The translations under genes were made by a program, and so were the position numbers. A stretch of 39,374 bases of DNA from positions 1 to 39,374 of the forward strand of contig JBBQZL010000002.1 in NCBI GenBank assembly GCA_038207745.1, given 5' to 3'. The stretch comes from JBBQZL01 sp038207745 (lineage in GTDB: Bacteria > Actinomycetota > Thermoleophilia > Solirubrobacterales > 70-9). The first letter of the stretch is position 1. The number at the start of each line of letters is the position of its first letter. Below the pieces are notes generated by a model that made no database searches, was not told the origin of the DNA, and saw only the letters and a program-made list of their open reading frames with translations. This document shows, in pieces, positions 1 to 8,197 of this stretch.

Positions 1-350
1 CCGACGCGCCCGGAGTCAGCGAGAAGGAACTGGGCAGTCACGTGCTCGGATCCGGACCTGTCATCGCCCGCGGCTCGACGCTCTCGCCGAAGGTTTTCGA
101 GCTGCTCGTCGAGGCCGCCGAGGATGCCGGGATCAAGCACACGATCGGGGCCAGCGGAAACGCCACACACACCGATGCCGACGCGATCCAGATCTCACGC
201 CGCGGTGTCCCGACCGGTCTCGTCTCGATTCCGCTTCGCTACATGCACTCTCCGGTCGAGATGGTCGACCTTGCCGACCTCGAGGCGACCGTCGAGTTGA
301 TCGCCGCGTTTGCCGGTCGGCTGGGCGCCGATCCAGACCTGACCAGATAG
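1..350 (+). CDS. M42 family metallopeptidase, C-terminal part (5' truncated by window)
   Basis: The reading frame is open from the window edge and ends at TAG 348-350, so only about the last 115 residues are present. The C-terminal block matches the M42 (glutamyl aminopeptidase/endoglucanase-like, FrvX/YsdC) family: it has the segment THTDADAIQISRRGVPT followed by the signature SIPLRYMHSPVE, whose histidine is a zinc ligand in this family. These cytoplasmic, di-metal aminopeptidases form large tetrahedral assemblies and trim short peptides. It is on the plus strand, 83 bp before the next gene, which has its own ribosome binding site. The substrate cannot be told from this fragment. The family call is secure; the start and N-terminal half lie outside the window. 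Confidence 0.85.
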   Translation, partial: DAPGVSEKELGSHVLGSGPVIARGSTLSPKVFELLVEAAEDAGIKHTIGASGNATHTDADAIQISRRGVPTGLVSIPLRYMHSPVEMVDLADLEATVELIAAFAGRLGADPDLTR

Positions 351-433
351 CCACGAGCCCGTCCGAGCGGTACCGTACCCGGACTGGTTTGCGCAGCCCC
401 AAGGGGGAAATCATCACTACGGGGGGAGAACAC

Positions 434-3046
434 ATGCCGTCTTCGGCGCAGCACAGCACTCACGCATTCGCCCGGGTTTTCATCTTCGCGACGGCATGCG
501 CGATCTCGCTTGCGCTGATCGCCGGACTGATTTCGGCAGGCGCCCTCGCCCAGCCGGCCCCGAGGCCCGTCGTGAAGATCACCCGCACAAGCGAGGGGAG
601 GATCCTCGCGACCAATCGGTTCCGCGTCCGGGTCAAGGTCAGGTTCCCGAGCCTCGCAAAGGTCTCGATCTCTGTTGGCGCACCCGGCGCCAAGCCGCGA
701 AAGGCGTCGCGACCGGGAAAGACCAAGTTCAAGAACCGGACTCTCGCGGTCGTCAAACCGGTGATCACGACCGCGGGCAGGAAGACCCTCCGCAGTTGCA
801 ATCCCAAGAAGATCTACGCCGATCTCGAGGTCACCCCCCGAGGTGGCGGCCGGACCGTTCACGTCAGGCAGAAGGTCCTGCTGCACCGCGACCTTGCTGA
901 ATGCGTTGTCGGTTCCGAGAACCCCGTCAGGGGGCCCTACTACGGCGACCGCATCCCGACTCCGCATGCTGATCGTTGCGACTTCCTCGACACCTCGGTC
1001 TGCCTATACCCCTTCCCGAACAACCTCTACACGACGAAGGACCCGGGCACGCCGACCGGGCGCCGCCTCGACATCGCCAAGGACTCGATGCCGATCAACA
1101 AGCCAAACCCGTTCACCCCCAAGGGCGTCCACATGGACCCGTCGGATCAGAACCGTGGTGACGGATTCAGCCCCGGCAACGTGATCATCGTGAAGATTCC
1201 CGAGGTCGAGACACAGGCCGCCTTCGACAACTCCGGGTTCGTCCCGATCGATGATCTGCATCGCTACAAGGACGGCAGCCAGCCGGTTGTCGTGATCGAC
1301 GCCAAGACCGGCAAGCGTCATCCGATCTGGGCCGAGATCGACTCAAACCCGCAACTCACCGACCCCAACAACACCCGCGACGTGACGCTGCTGATCCGCC
1401 CGGCGCGCAATTTGGTGGAAGGTCACCGCTACATCGTCGCCCTGCGAGGGCTCCATGATGCAGAGGACGCCCCGGTCGAGGCGCCGATGGCATTCAAGGT
1501 CTACCGGGATCGCCTGATCACCCACCAGAAGCCGATCGAGGCACGCCGACACCACATGGAGAGTCTCTTCAAGACGCTGAAGAAGTCCGGGGTCAGAAGG
1601 TCCAACCTCTACATGAGCTGGGACTTCACGGTCGCCTCGGAGCACGGCCTCTCGGATCGCGCACTTCAGATCCGCGACGACGCCTTCGCGCGCCTCGGCG
1701 ACACCAACCTCGCTGATCGCCTGGTTCAGGGCAATTCCCCGACCTTCCAAATCGACTCGGTTGATGAGAACCCGGCCGAGTGGCCGAAGTTCCTCCGCGT
1801 CGTCGACGGGACGATCACCAACATCCCCTGCTATCTCGATACCGACGGATGCCCGACCGGTGCCAAGTTCGAGTTCGACGCCAACGGCGAGCTGGTCATC
1901 CACCGCACCTACACCACGGATGTCCCGTTCCGCTGCATGATCCCGCGGTCGGTGCTCGGCCCGGGTCCCAACCCGGTCCCCGTTCCGGGCAACCACGTCG
2001 ACCAGGCGGCACCCGGTACCTACGGGCATGGCCTGCTCGGAACCCGGTTCCAGGTGCGGGGCCAGCAGGAGTTCTCATTCCGCACCAACTCGCTCTGGTG
2101 CGCGATGGATTTCCAGGGTTTCGCCGACCCCGACCTCGGCACCGTCGTCAATGCGATGGGCGACCTGTCGAACTTCAATCAGCTCGCGGACCGGATGCAG
2201 CAGGGCCTGCTCAATTTCATGATGCTCGGCCGCGCCCTGATCCATCCTGCCGGCCTCAACACCGACCCTGCCTTCCAGGTTGATGCCGGCTCGGGCCTCG
2301 AACCGGTGATCGACACGTCGAGCCTCTCCTACTTCGGGGTCAGCCAGGGCGGGATCATGGGAGGCGCGCTGACGGCGCTCAACCCGGATGTCAGCAGGTC
2401 GGTACTCAACGTCCCGGCGATCAACTACTCGTTGCTGCTGCGCCGAAGCGTCGACTTCGACGAGTACGCCGAGGCTCCGGACATCGGCCTCTACGCCAAC
2501 TACCCGAATCAGCTCGAGCGGCCGTTGATCCTCTCGCTGATGCAGTTGCTGTGGGACCGTGGCGAAGGCGACGGATACGCGCAACACATGACCAATGATC
2601 CGCTGCCCAACACACCCAGCCATCGCGTCCTGATGCAACTCGCCTTCGGCGACCACCAGGTGGCCAACGAGGCGGCCGAGGTCGAGGCCAGGACGATCGG
2701 GGCGAGCGTGCTGAAACCGGGCCTGAACGCGGGAAGGCACTGGGATCTCGATCCATTCATGGAGATGCCCGCAATCACGTCGTTCCCATTCGCCGGTTCG
2801 GCGATGGTCTACTACGACGGCGGCCCGACCGGGTTCATGGGAACCCAGGGCGAGGGCTCGAATACGCCGCCGAACGGCAACATCCCGCCGCGGACCGAGA
2901 ACGGCTACGGAGGCGATCCTCACGGATACCCGCGCCGCGCCGAGGATGGCATGCAGCACGAGCAGGACTTCCTCTACGGAGCCGGCATCAACCCCTGCCC
3001 CAGCACCGGCGGCTACTGCTATTCAAACGGCTGGACCGGCCCCTAG
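434..3046 (+). CDS. Large secreted alpha/beta-hydrolase-like protein
   Basis: This encodes about 870 residues. I chose ATG 434 because GGGGGGAG lies just upstream; an in-frame TTG at 389 would add 15 residues before an otherwise normal signal peptide. The first ~40 residues are a signal peptide (hydrophobic run FATACAISLALIAGLISAG, then ALAQP). Residues ~45-165 form a lysine/arginine-rich beta domain. The middle region (YPFPNNLY... VTLLIRPARNLVEGHRYIVAL) resembles the N-terminal domain of bacterial virulence-factor lipases. A nucleophile elbow GVSQGG puts the likely catalytic serine near residue 637. Candidate acid and base are Asp~740 (FGDH) and a later histidine (~769 or ~830, GDPHGYP). It is probably an exported esterase or lipase, but the substrate is unknown. 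Its stop shares CTAG with the convergent gene. Confidence 0.7.
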   Translation: MPSSAQHSTHAFARVFIFATACAISLALIAGLISAGALAQPAPRPVVKITRTSEGRILATNRFRVRVKVRFPSLAKVSISVGAPGAKPRKASRPGKTKFKNRTLAVVKPVITTAGRKTLRSCNPKKIYADLEVTPRGGGRTVHVRQKVLLHRDLAECVVGSENPVRGPYYGDRIPTPHADRCDFLDTSVCLYPFPNNLYTTKDPGTPTGRRLDIAKDSMPINKPNPFTPKGVHMDPSDQNRGDGFSPGNVIIVKIPEVETQAAFDNSGFVPIDDLHRYKDGSQPVVVIDAKTGKRHPIWAEIDSNPQLTDPNNTRDVTLLIRPARNLVEGHRYIVALRGLHDAEDAPVEAPMAFKVYRDRLITHQKPIEARRHHMESLFKTLKKSGVRRSNLYMSWDFTVASEHGLSDRALQIRDDAFARLGDTNLADRLVQGNSPTFQIDSVDENPAEWPKFLRVVDGTITNIPCYLDTDGCPTGAKFEFDANGELVIHRTYTTDVPFRCMIPRSVLGPGPNPVPVPGNHVDQAAPGTYGHGLLGTRFQVRGQQEFSFRTNSLWCAMDFQGFADPDLGTVVNAMGDLSNFNQLADRMQQGLLNFMMLGRALIHPAGLNTDPAFQVDAGSGLEPVIDTSSLSYFGVSQGGIMGGALTALNPDVSRSVLNVPAINYSLLLRRSVDFDEYAEAPDIGLYANYPNQLERPLILSLMQLLWDRGEGDGYAQHMTNDPLPNTPSHRVLMQLAFGDHQVANEAAEVEARTIGASVLKPGLNAGRHWDLDPFMEMPAITSFPFAGSAMVYYDGGPTGFMGTQGEGSNTPPNGNIPPRTENGYGGDPHGYPRRAEDGMQHEQDFLYGAGINPCPSTGGYCYSNGWTGP

Positions 3047-5097
3047 CGCTTCCTGATCAGCTTGACCGTCCTGGTGGCGGTCTTCGCCTTGCCGCCCTCG
3101 GGCTTGAACTTGAATTTGGCCTTGACCTTCGCCTTCCCGTTCCTGGCGAGGCTCTTCCTTGCCCTGCCGGTCGGCTTGATCGTCAGCTTCAGAGTCGAGG
3201 GCTTCTTGACCTTCAGGTTGACCGACCTGGCGCCCTTGCCTGACAGGGAGAGCTTGCCGGTGCTCGGCAGCTTGACCGAGGCGACGGCTGTGCCCTTCTT
3301 CCTGTTCGCCTTGATCTTCTTGACGACCAGCTTGTTTGAACCGGCCTTCTTCCTGAACCAGATCGGGCTCGAGTAGAGCTCGATGAAGGAGAAGGGACCG
3401 CGGACGATCTCGACCGAGTATCGCCCGGTCCCCCTGCTCGGGAACGAGGTCGAGAAGTCGTCAGAGGTGATGTCCTTGTGGGCGACCTCGACGCCGTTCT
3501 TGAGAAAGCGGAGAACCTGCAGTCCCGGACGTGCCGCTCCCGGTCCCGAGCCGGTGACCGTGACCTTGAAGGTCGCGCTCGGTGCCTTCATCGAGTCGCC
3601 GATGATCTTGGCGCCCTTGACGTTCGGGTGAACTCCGGTGAGACGGACGTCGGGGCCGCTCGGGCCGTACATCTTCACATAGGTGTGGGCGCCCTTGACG
3701 GCGTTTGAGATGCCCTGCTCGGAGAGGTCCTGTGCGTGGACCACGGTCGCTGCGTCGCCGATCGGGGTGTCCGAGCCGCTCTGCGTGTGGACGTTCTGGT
3801 GCGAGTCGCTGCTGCCGACCGCCGCGATGTGCGCGCCAGTGTCAAGCGCATGCTCGTAGTAGTCGATCGCGCCCTGCGTGAAGGGGTTGTAGCCGGTGTC
3901 GTCGACGAAGCTCGCGAATCCCGTCTGGACCTCGATTGCGTTGGTCTTCGAGAAGTCCGTGTCGGCGTCGCTGTACTCCCAGAAGCAACCACGACAGGCG
4001 GGATTACCGCCGATCGCGTCGGGCGCCGGCGGGTAGATCGCGGGATGGTTTACCTGTGCCCAACCGCCGGCGGCGATGACCTCGGCGAACATCTCCCTGG
4101 GCGGGACAGATCCACGCACCTGCGTGTAGGTGCCGTCCCCCCCGTTGTCGACGTAGACGAAGACCGGACCTGTCCGGAAATCGACAAACCTGCCCGAGGC
4201 CTGGTTGTTGAAGTGGCCGTGGTAGGTGGTCACCTCGGTGCCGCGGATGATCAGCTTGCCCGGGTGAGCGGCCTGGTAGCGGCCGATCTCCCCGTAGGCG
4301 ACATCGTTGTTGTGGTCGACCAGGGTCATGAAGTCGAGTCCCGGCCCCCCCTGGTCCTTTGGTGTGAAGGCCGTGTTGAAGTCGTCGGACATCAGCGCAT
4401 TGCCGGGCTCCTCCTCGCCATGGGCGTGGAGGTCCCCGATGTACCAGCCGGCCTTGGTGCTTGCGGGCGTCGGGTCGTAGGGAACGCTCGAGTAGGGAGT
4501 GTTGCTCCAGTCGGCGTCGCCGGTGGTCTCGACGCTTATCGACCACTCGTACTTGTGCGAGACCGGGTCCTCAGTTACGAGCGCGCCGAGCCCCAGCTCG
4601 ACGGCCCACTGCCCCTGCGGCATCGCCCCGGCCTGGTAGGCGCGGGTGGTGTAGCCGTGGACGTACTTCTTGCGGTCATTTGGAGAGTTGTTCTCGTAGA
4701 CCGCCGCCGGCGAGTAGCCGTTCTTGGCAATTGCGAGATCCTTGACAGCGCTGCCGCTCCAGCCGCGTCGCTCGCTGGTTCCCCAGTATGTGTCGCCGTT
4801 CTTGAGTGGCTCGTAGACGCCGATATCCATCGTGTTGCCCGAACCCGACTGATAGCAGTAGCGGATGTGAACCGCGCTGGTGTTGGCCGGTACGTTGAAC
4901 GGGACCTGTATGTAGCCACCGGCCTTGTCCTGCGAGACCTTGCCGGAGAATGTCTGCTCGGTCGTCCAGGTTCCGACGGGGTCGGGGTTTCCCGACGGTG
5001 CGCAGGCAGCAGCCAGGCCGGGAAGGACGAGCAGTCCGGCAACGACGGTGAACAGGGCAGTGAGATTTAGCGTTCGACGCTTCGGCATATCTGGCAC
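3043..5097 (-). CDS. Secreted CehA/McbA-like PHP-domain metallohydrolase
   Basis: This 684-residue protein has an N-terminal signal peptide (LTALFTVVAGLLVLPGLAAACA). A PHP-type metal site is visible in order: IGDLHAHGE, TLVDHNND, RGTEVTTYHGHFN, QVNHPAI and AVGSSDSHQN. These histidines and aspartates are the usual PHP/CehA ligands, so it is probably an exported phosphoesterase or carbaryl-hydrolase-like enzyme; the substrate is not evident. The last ~110 residues are a lysine-rich beta domain (KKIKANRKKGTAVASVKLP, LKLTIKPTGRARKS), similar in style to domains in two other secreted proteins here. The start is GTG 5097 or ATG 5088. A TTATAC box just upstream leaves almost no leader and no Shine-Dalgarno sequence, so a leaderless mRNA is possible. 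It is convergent with the upstream hydrolase gene and follows the pepQ-like gene after 43 bp. Confidence 0.82.
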   Translation of the reverse strand: MPDMPKRRTLNLTALFTVVAGLLVLPGLAAACAPSGNPDPVGTWTTEQTFSGKVSQDKAGGYIQVPFNVPANTSAVHIRYCYQSGSGNTMDIGVYEPLKNGDTYWGTSERRGWSGSAVKDLAIAKNGYSPAAVYENNSPNDRKKYVHGYTTRAYQAGAMPQGQWAVELGLGALVTEDPVSHKYEWSISVETTGDADWSNTPYSSVPYDPTPASTKAGWYIGDLHAHGEEEPGNALMSDDFNTAFTPKDQGGPGLDFMTLVDHNNDVAYGEIGRYQAAHPGKLIIRGTEVTTYHGHFNNQASGRFVDFRTGPVFVYVDNGGDGTYTQVRGSVPPREMFAEVIAAGGWAQVNHPAIYPPAPDAIGGNPACRGCFWEYSDADTDFSKTNAIEVQTGFASFVDDTGYNPFTQGAIDYYEHALDTGAHIAAVGSSDSHQNVHTQSGSDTPIGDAATVVHAQDLSEQGISNAVKGAHTYVKMYGPSGPDVRLTGVHPNVKGAKIIGDSMKAPSATFKVTVTGSGPGAARPGLQVLRFLKNGVEVAHKDITSDDFSTSFPSRGTGRYSVEIVRGPFSFIELYSSPIWFRKKAGSNKLVVKKIKANRKKGTAVASVKLPSTGKLSLSGKGARSVNLKVKKPSTLKLTIKPTGRARKSLARNGKAKVKAKFKFKPEGGKAKTATRTVKLIRKR

Positions 5098-5140
5098 GGT
5101 ATAAGAATCAACCCGTGGAAATGGGAAAACGATCGGTGGC

Positions 5141-6199
5141 TCAGTCGACGAAGGTGATCTGCTTCGAGAGCCCGGTGAGAATCTCAGGCCTGTCCCGGGT
5201 GACCACGACCAGGTCCTCGATCCGGACGCCGAGCTCTCCCGGCAGATAGATGCCGGGCTCGTCGGTGACCACCTCGCCGGCGATCAGGGTGTCTTCCGAG
5301 CGGCTAGAGAGGCGTGGAGCCTCATGAACCTCCATGCCCACACCGTGGCCGAGTCCATGACCGAAGCGCTCGCCGTATCCCGCCTCCTTGATCATCTCCC
5401 GGGCAATCGCATCGACCGCCCTGCCGTCGGCTCCCTCGGTTATCGCAGCCAGGGAGGCCTCCTGGGCATCCAGGACGATCTCGTAGACCTGGCGGGCCAG
5501 CTCACCGGGCTCCCCCGTGGCAAAGGTCCGGGTGCAATCCGAGCAGTAGCCGCCAAGCTCAACCCCCATGTCGAAGACGATCAGCTCGCCTGACCCGATC
5601 ACCCTCTCGCCCGGTTCGGCGTGGGGAAGCGCCCCGTTGGGACCCGCGGCGACGATCGGATCAAAGGATGGCTCGGCGCCTCGATCGCGAATCTCCGCAA
5701 CCAGTGCCCGGGCCACATCTGATTCGGTCCGGCCGAGCATCCCGCGCTCGATCGTCCAGAGGTAGATCTCGTCTGCCATCGCCGCAGCCGCCCTGATCGC
5801 CGCAAGTTCGTCCTCGTCCTTGACCCGACGCAGCCGCTCGACCATGCCGCCCGCAGGAACCAGCGTGACCCGATCCCCGACTGCGCCGCCAAGCTTCTCG
5901 AAGGTGCGGACCGAAAGCCGGTCATCCTCGTACCCCGCGCGACCCTTCAGATGGCTCGCCAGCCCGGCAAACCAGTCATCGGACAGGGTGATGATCTCCC
6001 AACCCCGGACCTCATCGGCGGCGCGCTCTGTGTACCTGAAGTCGGTGAGGAAGAGACGCAAACCGTCGCCGCAGACACAGGCGCCGTTGGTGCCCCCGAA
6101 GCCGGTCAGGTAGCGGACGTCGAGGATGTTGGTGATCAGTGCGCAGTCGAGCTCGTGCTCGGCGATCGCCGCCACAAGACGATCAGCGCGATCGCCCAT
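5141..6199 (-). CDS. pepQ: M24 family Xaa-Pro aminopeptidase
   Basis: This 352-residue protein has the two-domain layout of M24B aminopeptidases/prolidases: a creatinase-like N-domain (~1-125) and a pita-bread catalytic domain. The di-metal ligands are visible: aspartates in VFDMGVELGGYCSDCTRTF, histidine in GHGLGHGVGMEVHEAP, and glutamates in TDEPGIYLP and GVRIEDLV. The enzyme removes residues N-terminal to proline in the cytoplasm. ATG 6199 lies one base after the aroQ stop, so it is co-transcribed with the shikimate genes. In many bacteria this gene sits between aroQ and efp; here efp is absent and a secreted PHP protein follows. The symbol is by synteny and family; aminopeptidase versus dipeptidase specificity cannot be settled from sequence alone. 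Confidence 0.9.
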   Translation of the reverse strand: MGDRADRLVAAIAEHELDCALITNILDVRYLTGFGGTNGACVCGDGLRLFLTDFRYTERAADEVRGWEIITLSDDWFAGLASHLKGRAGYEDDRLSVRTFEKLGGAVGDRVTLVPAGGMVERLRRVKDEDELAAIRAAAAMADEIYLWTIERGMLGRTESDVARALVAEIRDRGAEPSFDPIVAAGPNGALPHAEPGERVIGSGELIVFDMGVELGGYCSDCTRTFATGEPGELARQVYEIVLDAQEASLAAITEGADGRAVDAIAREMIKEAGYGERFGHGLGHGVGMEVHEAPRLSSRSEDTLIAGEVVTDEPGIYLPGELGVRIEDLVVVTRDRPEILTGLSKQITFVD

Positions 6200-6200
6200 C

Positions 6201-6659
6201 TCAGGCCTCTCTCTGCTTCAGCTCACGCGCGATGATTTCGAGGGCATCCTTGTATCCGCCGGGACCCTTGCCGGAGATCTTGGCCGCGACGAGGCCGTCA
6301 AAGACCGAGATCTTGCGCCAATCGTCGCGATTCTCCACCTCGGAAAGATGGACCTCGACCGCAAGGGTCCTGGCGATCGCCAGGGCGTCGGCGATGCCGT
6401 AGCTGTAGTGGGTCCACGCACCCGCATTGATGATCGCCGAGTCGGCCTGCTCCGGAAGCCGGTGCAGGTACTCGACGAATGCGGCCTCGGAGTTGGTCTG
6501 AAAGAACAGGGGTTGCATGCCGAGTTCACGGGCCCAATTCTCGATCTTGGTCTCGAGTTGGCCGAGCGAGAGCCCACCATAGACCTCCGGGTCGCGGCGC
6601 TCGAGAATGTTGAAGTTGACCCCGTGGAGGACCGCAACTCTGTTTCTGACCAGGCTCAT
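6201..6659 (-). CDS. aroQ: Type II 3-dehydroquinate dehydratase
   Basis: This 152-residue protein catalyses dehydration of 3-dehydroquinate to 3-dehydroshikimate, the third shikimate step. The type II dodecameric family is shown by the active-site loop RRDPEVYGG (Arg and catalytic Tyr), QTNSEAAFVEYLH, INAGAWTHYS (Asn and His) and EVHLSEVENR (catalytic His region), with GKGPGGYKDAL at the end. The usual NGPNLN motif near the N-terminus reads HGVNFN, so its first residue is changed while the second Asn is kept. ATG overlaps the TGA of aroKB by four bases (ATGA, 6656-6659), and the stop lies one base before the pepQ start. Translational coupling within the aro operon is therefore likely. Length is normal. 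Confidence 0.95.
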   Translation of the reverse strand: MSLVRNRVAVLHGVNFNILERRDPEVYGGLSLGQLETKIENWARELGMQPLFFQTNSEAAFVEYLHRLPEQADSAIINAGAWTHYSYGIADALAIARTLAVEVHLSEVENRDDWRKISVFDGLVAAKISGKGPGGYKDALEIIARELKQREA

Positions 6660-8197
6660 TCAAGCAACTCCTTGATCGCGCTTTCGACATCATCCAGATC
6701 CAGGATCTGTCCGGTGACCGGTCTTCCGGGCTGCTCAAGGGTGACGAAGGGCACACCCTCGGAGGTGCGCTTCTTGTCCCTGCCGAGTGCGCTCAGAACT
6801 TCACTCACGTCAACGGCCCCTTCGATGCGAACCGGCAGATCGTGACGGACGAGGATCTGCTCCACCTGCTGTCGCAGCCCGGGCGCACCGGAGAGCCGCA
6901 GCGCCGCAAGCAATCCGAGCCCGATCGCCTCGCCGTGCCGGTAGCGGCGGTATCCGGTCGCCGCCTCGATCCCGTGGCCGACGGTGTGGCCCAGATTGAG
7001 CACCTGGCGAAGACCGCTGTCGCGCTCGTCTGCGGCGACGACCGAGCACTTGTAGCGCGCGCACTCGAAGACGACCCATGGCTGCCCGGTGATCCCTCCC
7101 GGGCCGAGCTGCCGGACTTCCTCCCAGAGCACTCCCCCGGCCAGCAGGGCGGTCTTCAGGACCTCGACGAAGCCGGCCGACATCTCCTTCCCGGGAAGGG
7201 TTCTCAGCGCGCCGGTATCGGTGATCACAGCCGAGGGCATGTGGTATGCGCCAACGTAGTTCTTGGCTTCGGGAAGGTCGACGCCGGTCTTGCCGCCGTA
7301 GGCGGAATCGACCTGCGCGACCAGGGTTGTCGGCACCTGGACGACGGGCACGCCGCGCTGGTAGGTGTGTGCGCAGAACCCTGCCAGGTCACCCACGACT
7401 CCTCCTCCGAGGGCGACGACGTGGTCTGAGCGTGTCATCTCGGAGCGGGCGAGCTCGCGGAGTACCAGCTCGGCCTCTGCCATCGTCTTGGCCTGCTCAC
7501 CGGGACTGATCTCTATCTGCGCCGCCAGTGGAGCCACCGAATCCGCGTAGAGCGCACCGACGTTGGTATCGGTGATGCAAAATCGCCTGCCTTCGAGTGG
7601 CCACCAGGGATTCCCGAGGATCCCGTCGCCGACAACCACCGGGTACTCACCGGAGCTCGATGACGCCCAGAGCATCTTTGTGCCTGGCGGCATATGGGCG
7701 AGGTTGCGTGCCATCGCCACGCCGGCCGCGACGGTCGCAGTCCTGTCTGCAGGGACAACCGCGTCGGCAAGGCTGAGGTAGAGCGGCTCACGCTCGGCCA
7801 TCAGCGCGGCGAACCGGGTGGGGTCCTGAGCGAGCGGTCGCTTTGTGCCCGAGGTGCGAGAGAGCGCCTGATCGAGGTCAACGCTCAGCCAGACCACGAC
7901 GTGTCGACCGAGTGACTCGCGAACGCGCTGGGAGAGGACGCTGCCGCCGCCGAGCGAGACAATCCTCCCGTCAGCCGTCTCGAGCGCCTCGCAGACGACG
8001 CGCTCCTCGACCTCCCGGAACGCCGCCTCGCCGTGTTCCTCGAAGTACCTATCGATCGGCATCCCGATCTGATCGGTTACGAGTTGGTCGGTGTCGACGA
8101 TCTGCTCGCGACCGGCGAGCCTTCGGGCAACGGTTGACTTGCCGGCGCCCATGAACCCGATGAGCACGACCGAAGGCTTGGGGTCGGGTCTAGTCAC
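6656..8197 (-). CDS. aroB: Fused shikimate kinase / 3-dehydroquinate synthase
   Basis: One continuous frame of 513 residues encodes AroK then AroB. The kinase part (~1-165) has the Walker A loop GFMGAGKST, the IVDTDQL motif, LGGGSVLS and a KRPLAQDPTRF lid; the stretch between Walker A and VDTD is shorter than usual. The synthase part (~170-513) has the NAD-binding VALGGGVVGDLAGF, TTLVAQVDSAYGGKTGVDL, GFVEVLK, NLGHTVGHGIEA and RHGEAIGLG, which carry the usual zinc ligands. The fusion joins step 2 and step 5 of the shikimate pathway in one cytoplasmic protein. GTG 8197 is chosen because it begins just before the kinase fold and overlaps the aroC stop by eight bases; upstream in-frame codons lie inside aroC and do not look like kinase. 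It couples to aroQ through ATGA. Confidence 0.93.
   Translation of the reverse strand: MTRPDPKPSVVLIGFMGAGKSTVARRLAGREQIVDTDQLVTDQIGMPIDRYFEEHGEAAFREVEERVVCEALETADGRIVSLGGGSVLSQRVRESLGRHVVVWLSVDLDQALSRTSGTKRPLAQDPTRFAALMAEREPLYLSLADAVVPADRTATVAAGVAMARNLAHMPPGTKMLWASSSSGEYPVVVGDGILGNPWWPLEGRRFCITDTNVGALYADSVAPLAAQIEISPGEQAKTMAEAELVLRELARSEMTRSDHVVALGGGVVGDLAGFCAHTYQRGVPVVQVPTTLVAQVDSAYGGKTGVDLPEAKNYVGAYHMPSAVITDTGALRTLPGKEMSAGFVEVLKTALLAGGVLWEEVRQLGPGGITGQPWVVFECARYKCSVVAADERDSGLRQVLNLGHTVGHGIEAATGYRRYRHGEAIGLGLLAALRLSGAPGLRQQVEQILVRHDLPVRIEGAVDVSEVLSALGRDKKRTSEGVPFVTLEQPGRPVTGQILDLDDVESAIKELLE

Noticed and set aside
3736..5070. Plus-strand open frame opposite the PHP-type secreted protein
   Set aside because: It is a composition-driven shadow without recognisable motifs or ribosome site. 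The minus-strand protein has a signal peptide and a full metal site.
6201..6659. Apparent loss of the NHE motif in AroQ (reads NSE)
   Set aside because: The mycobacterial type II enzyme also has SEA at this place as I remember it, and the catalytic Tyr, Asn and His are present, so this is normal variation.
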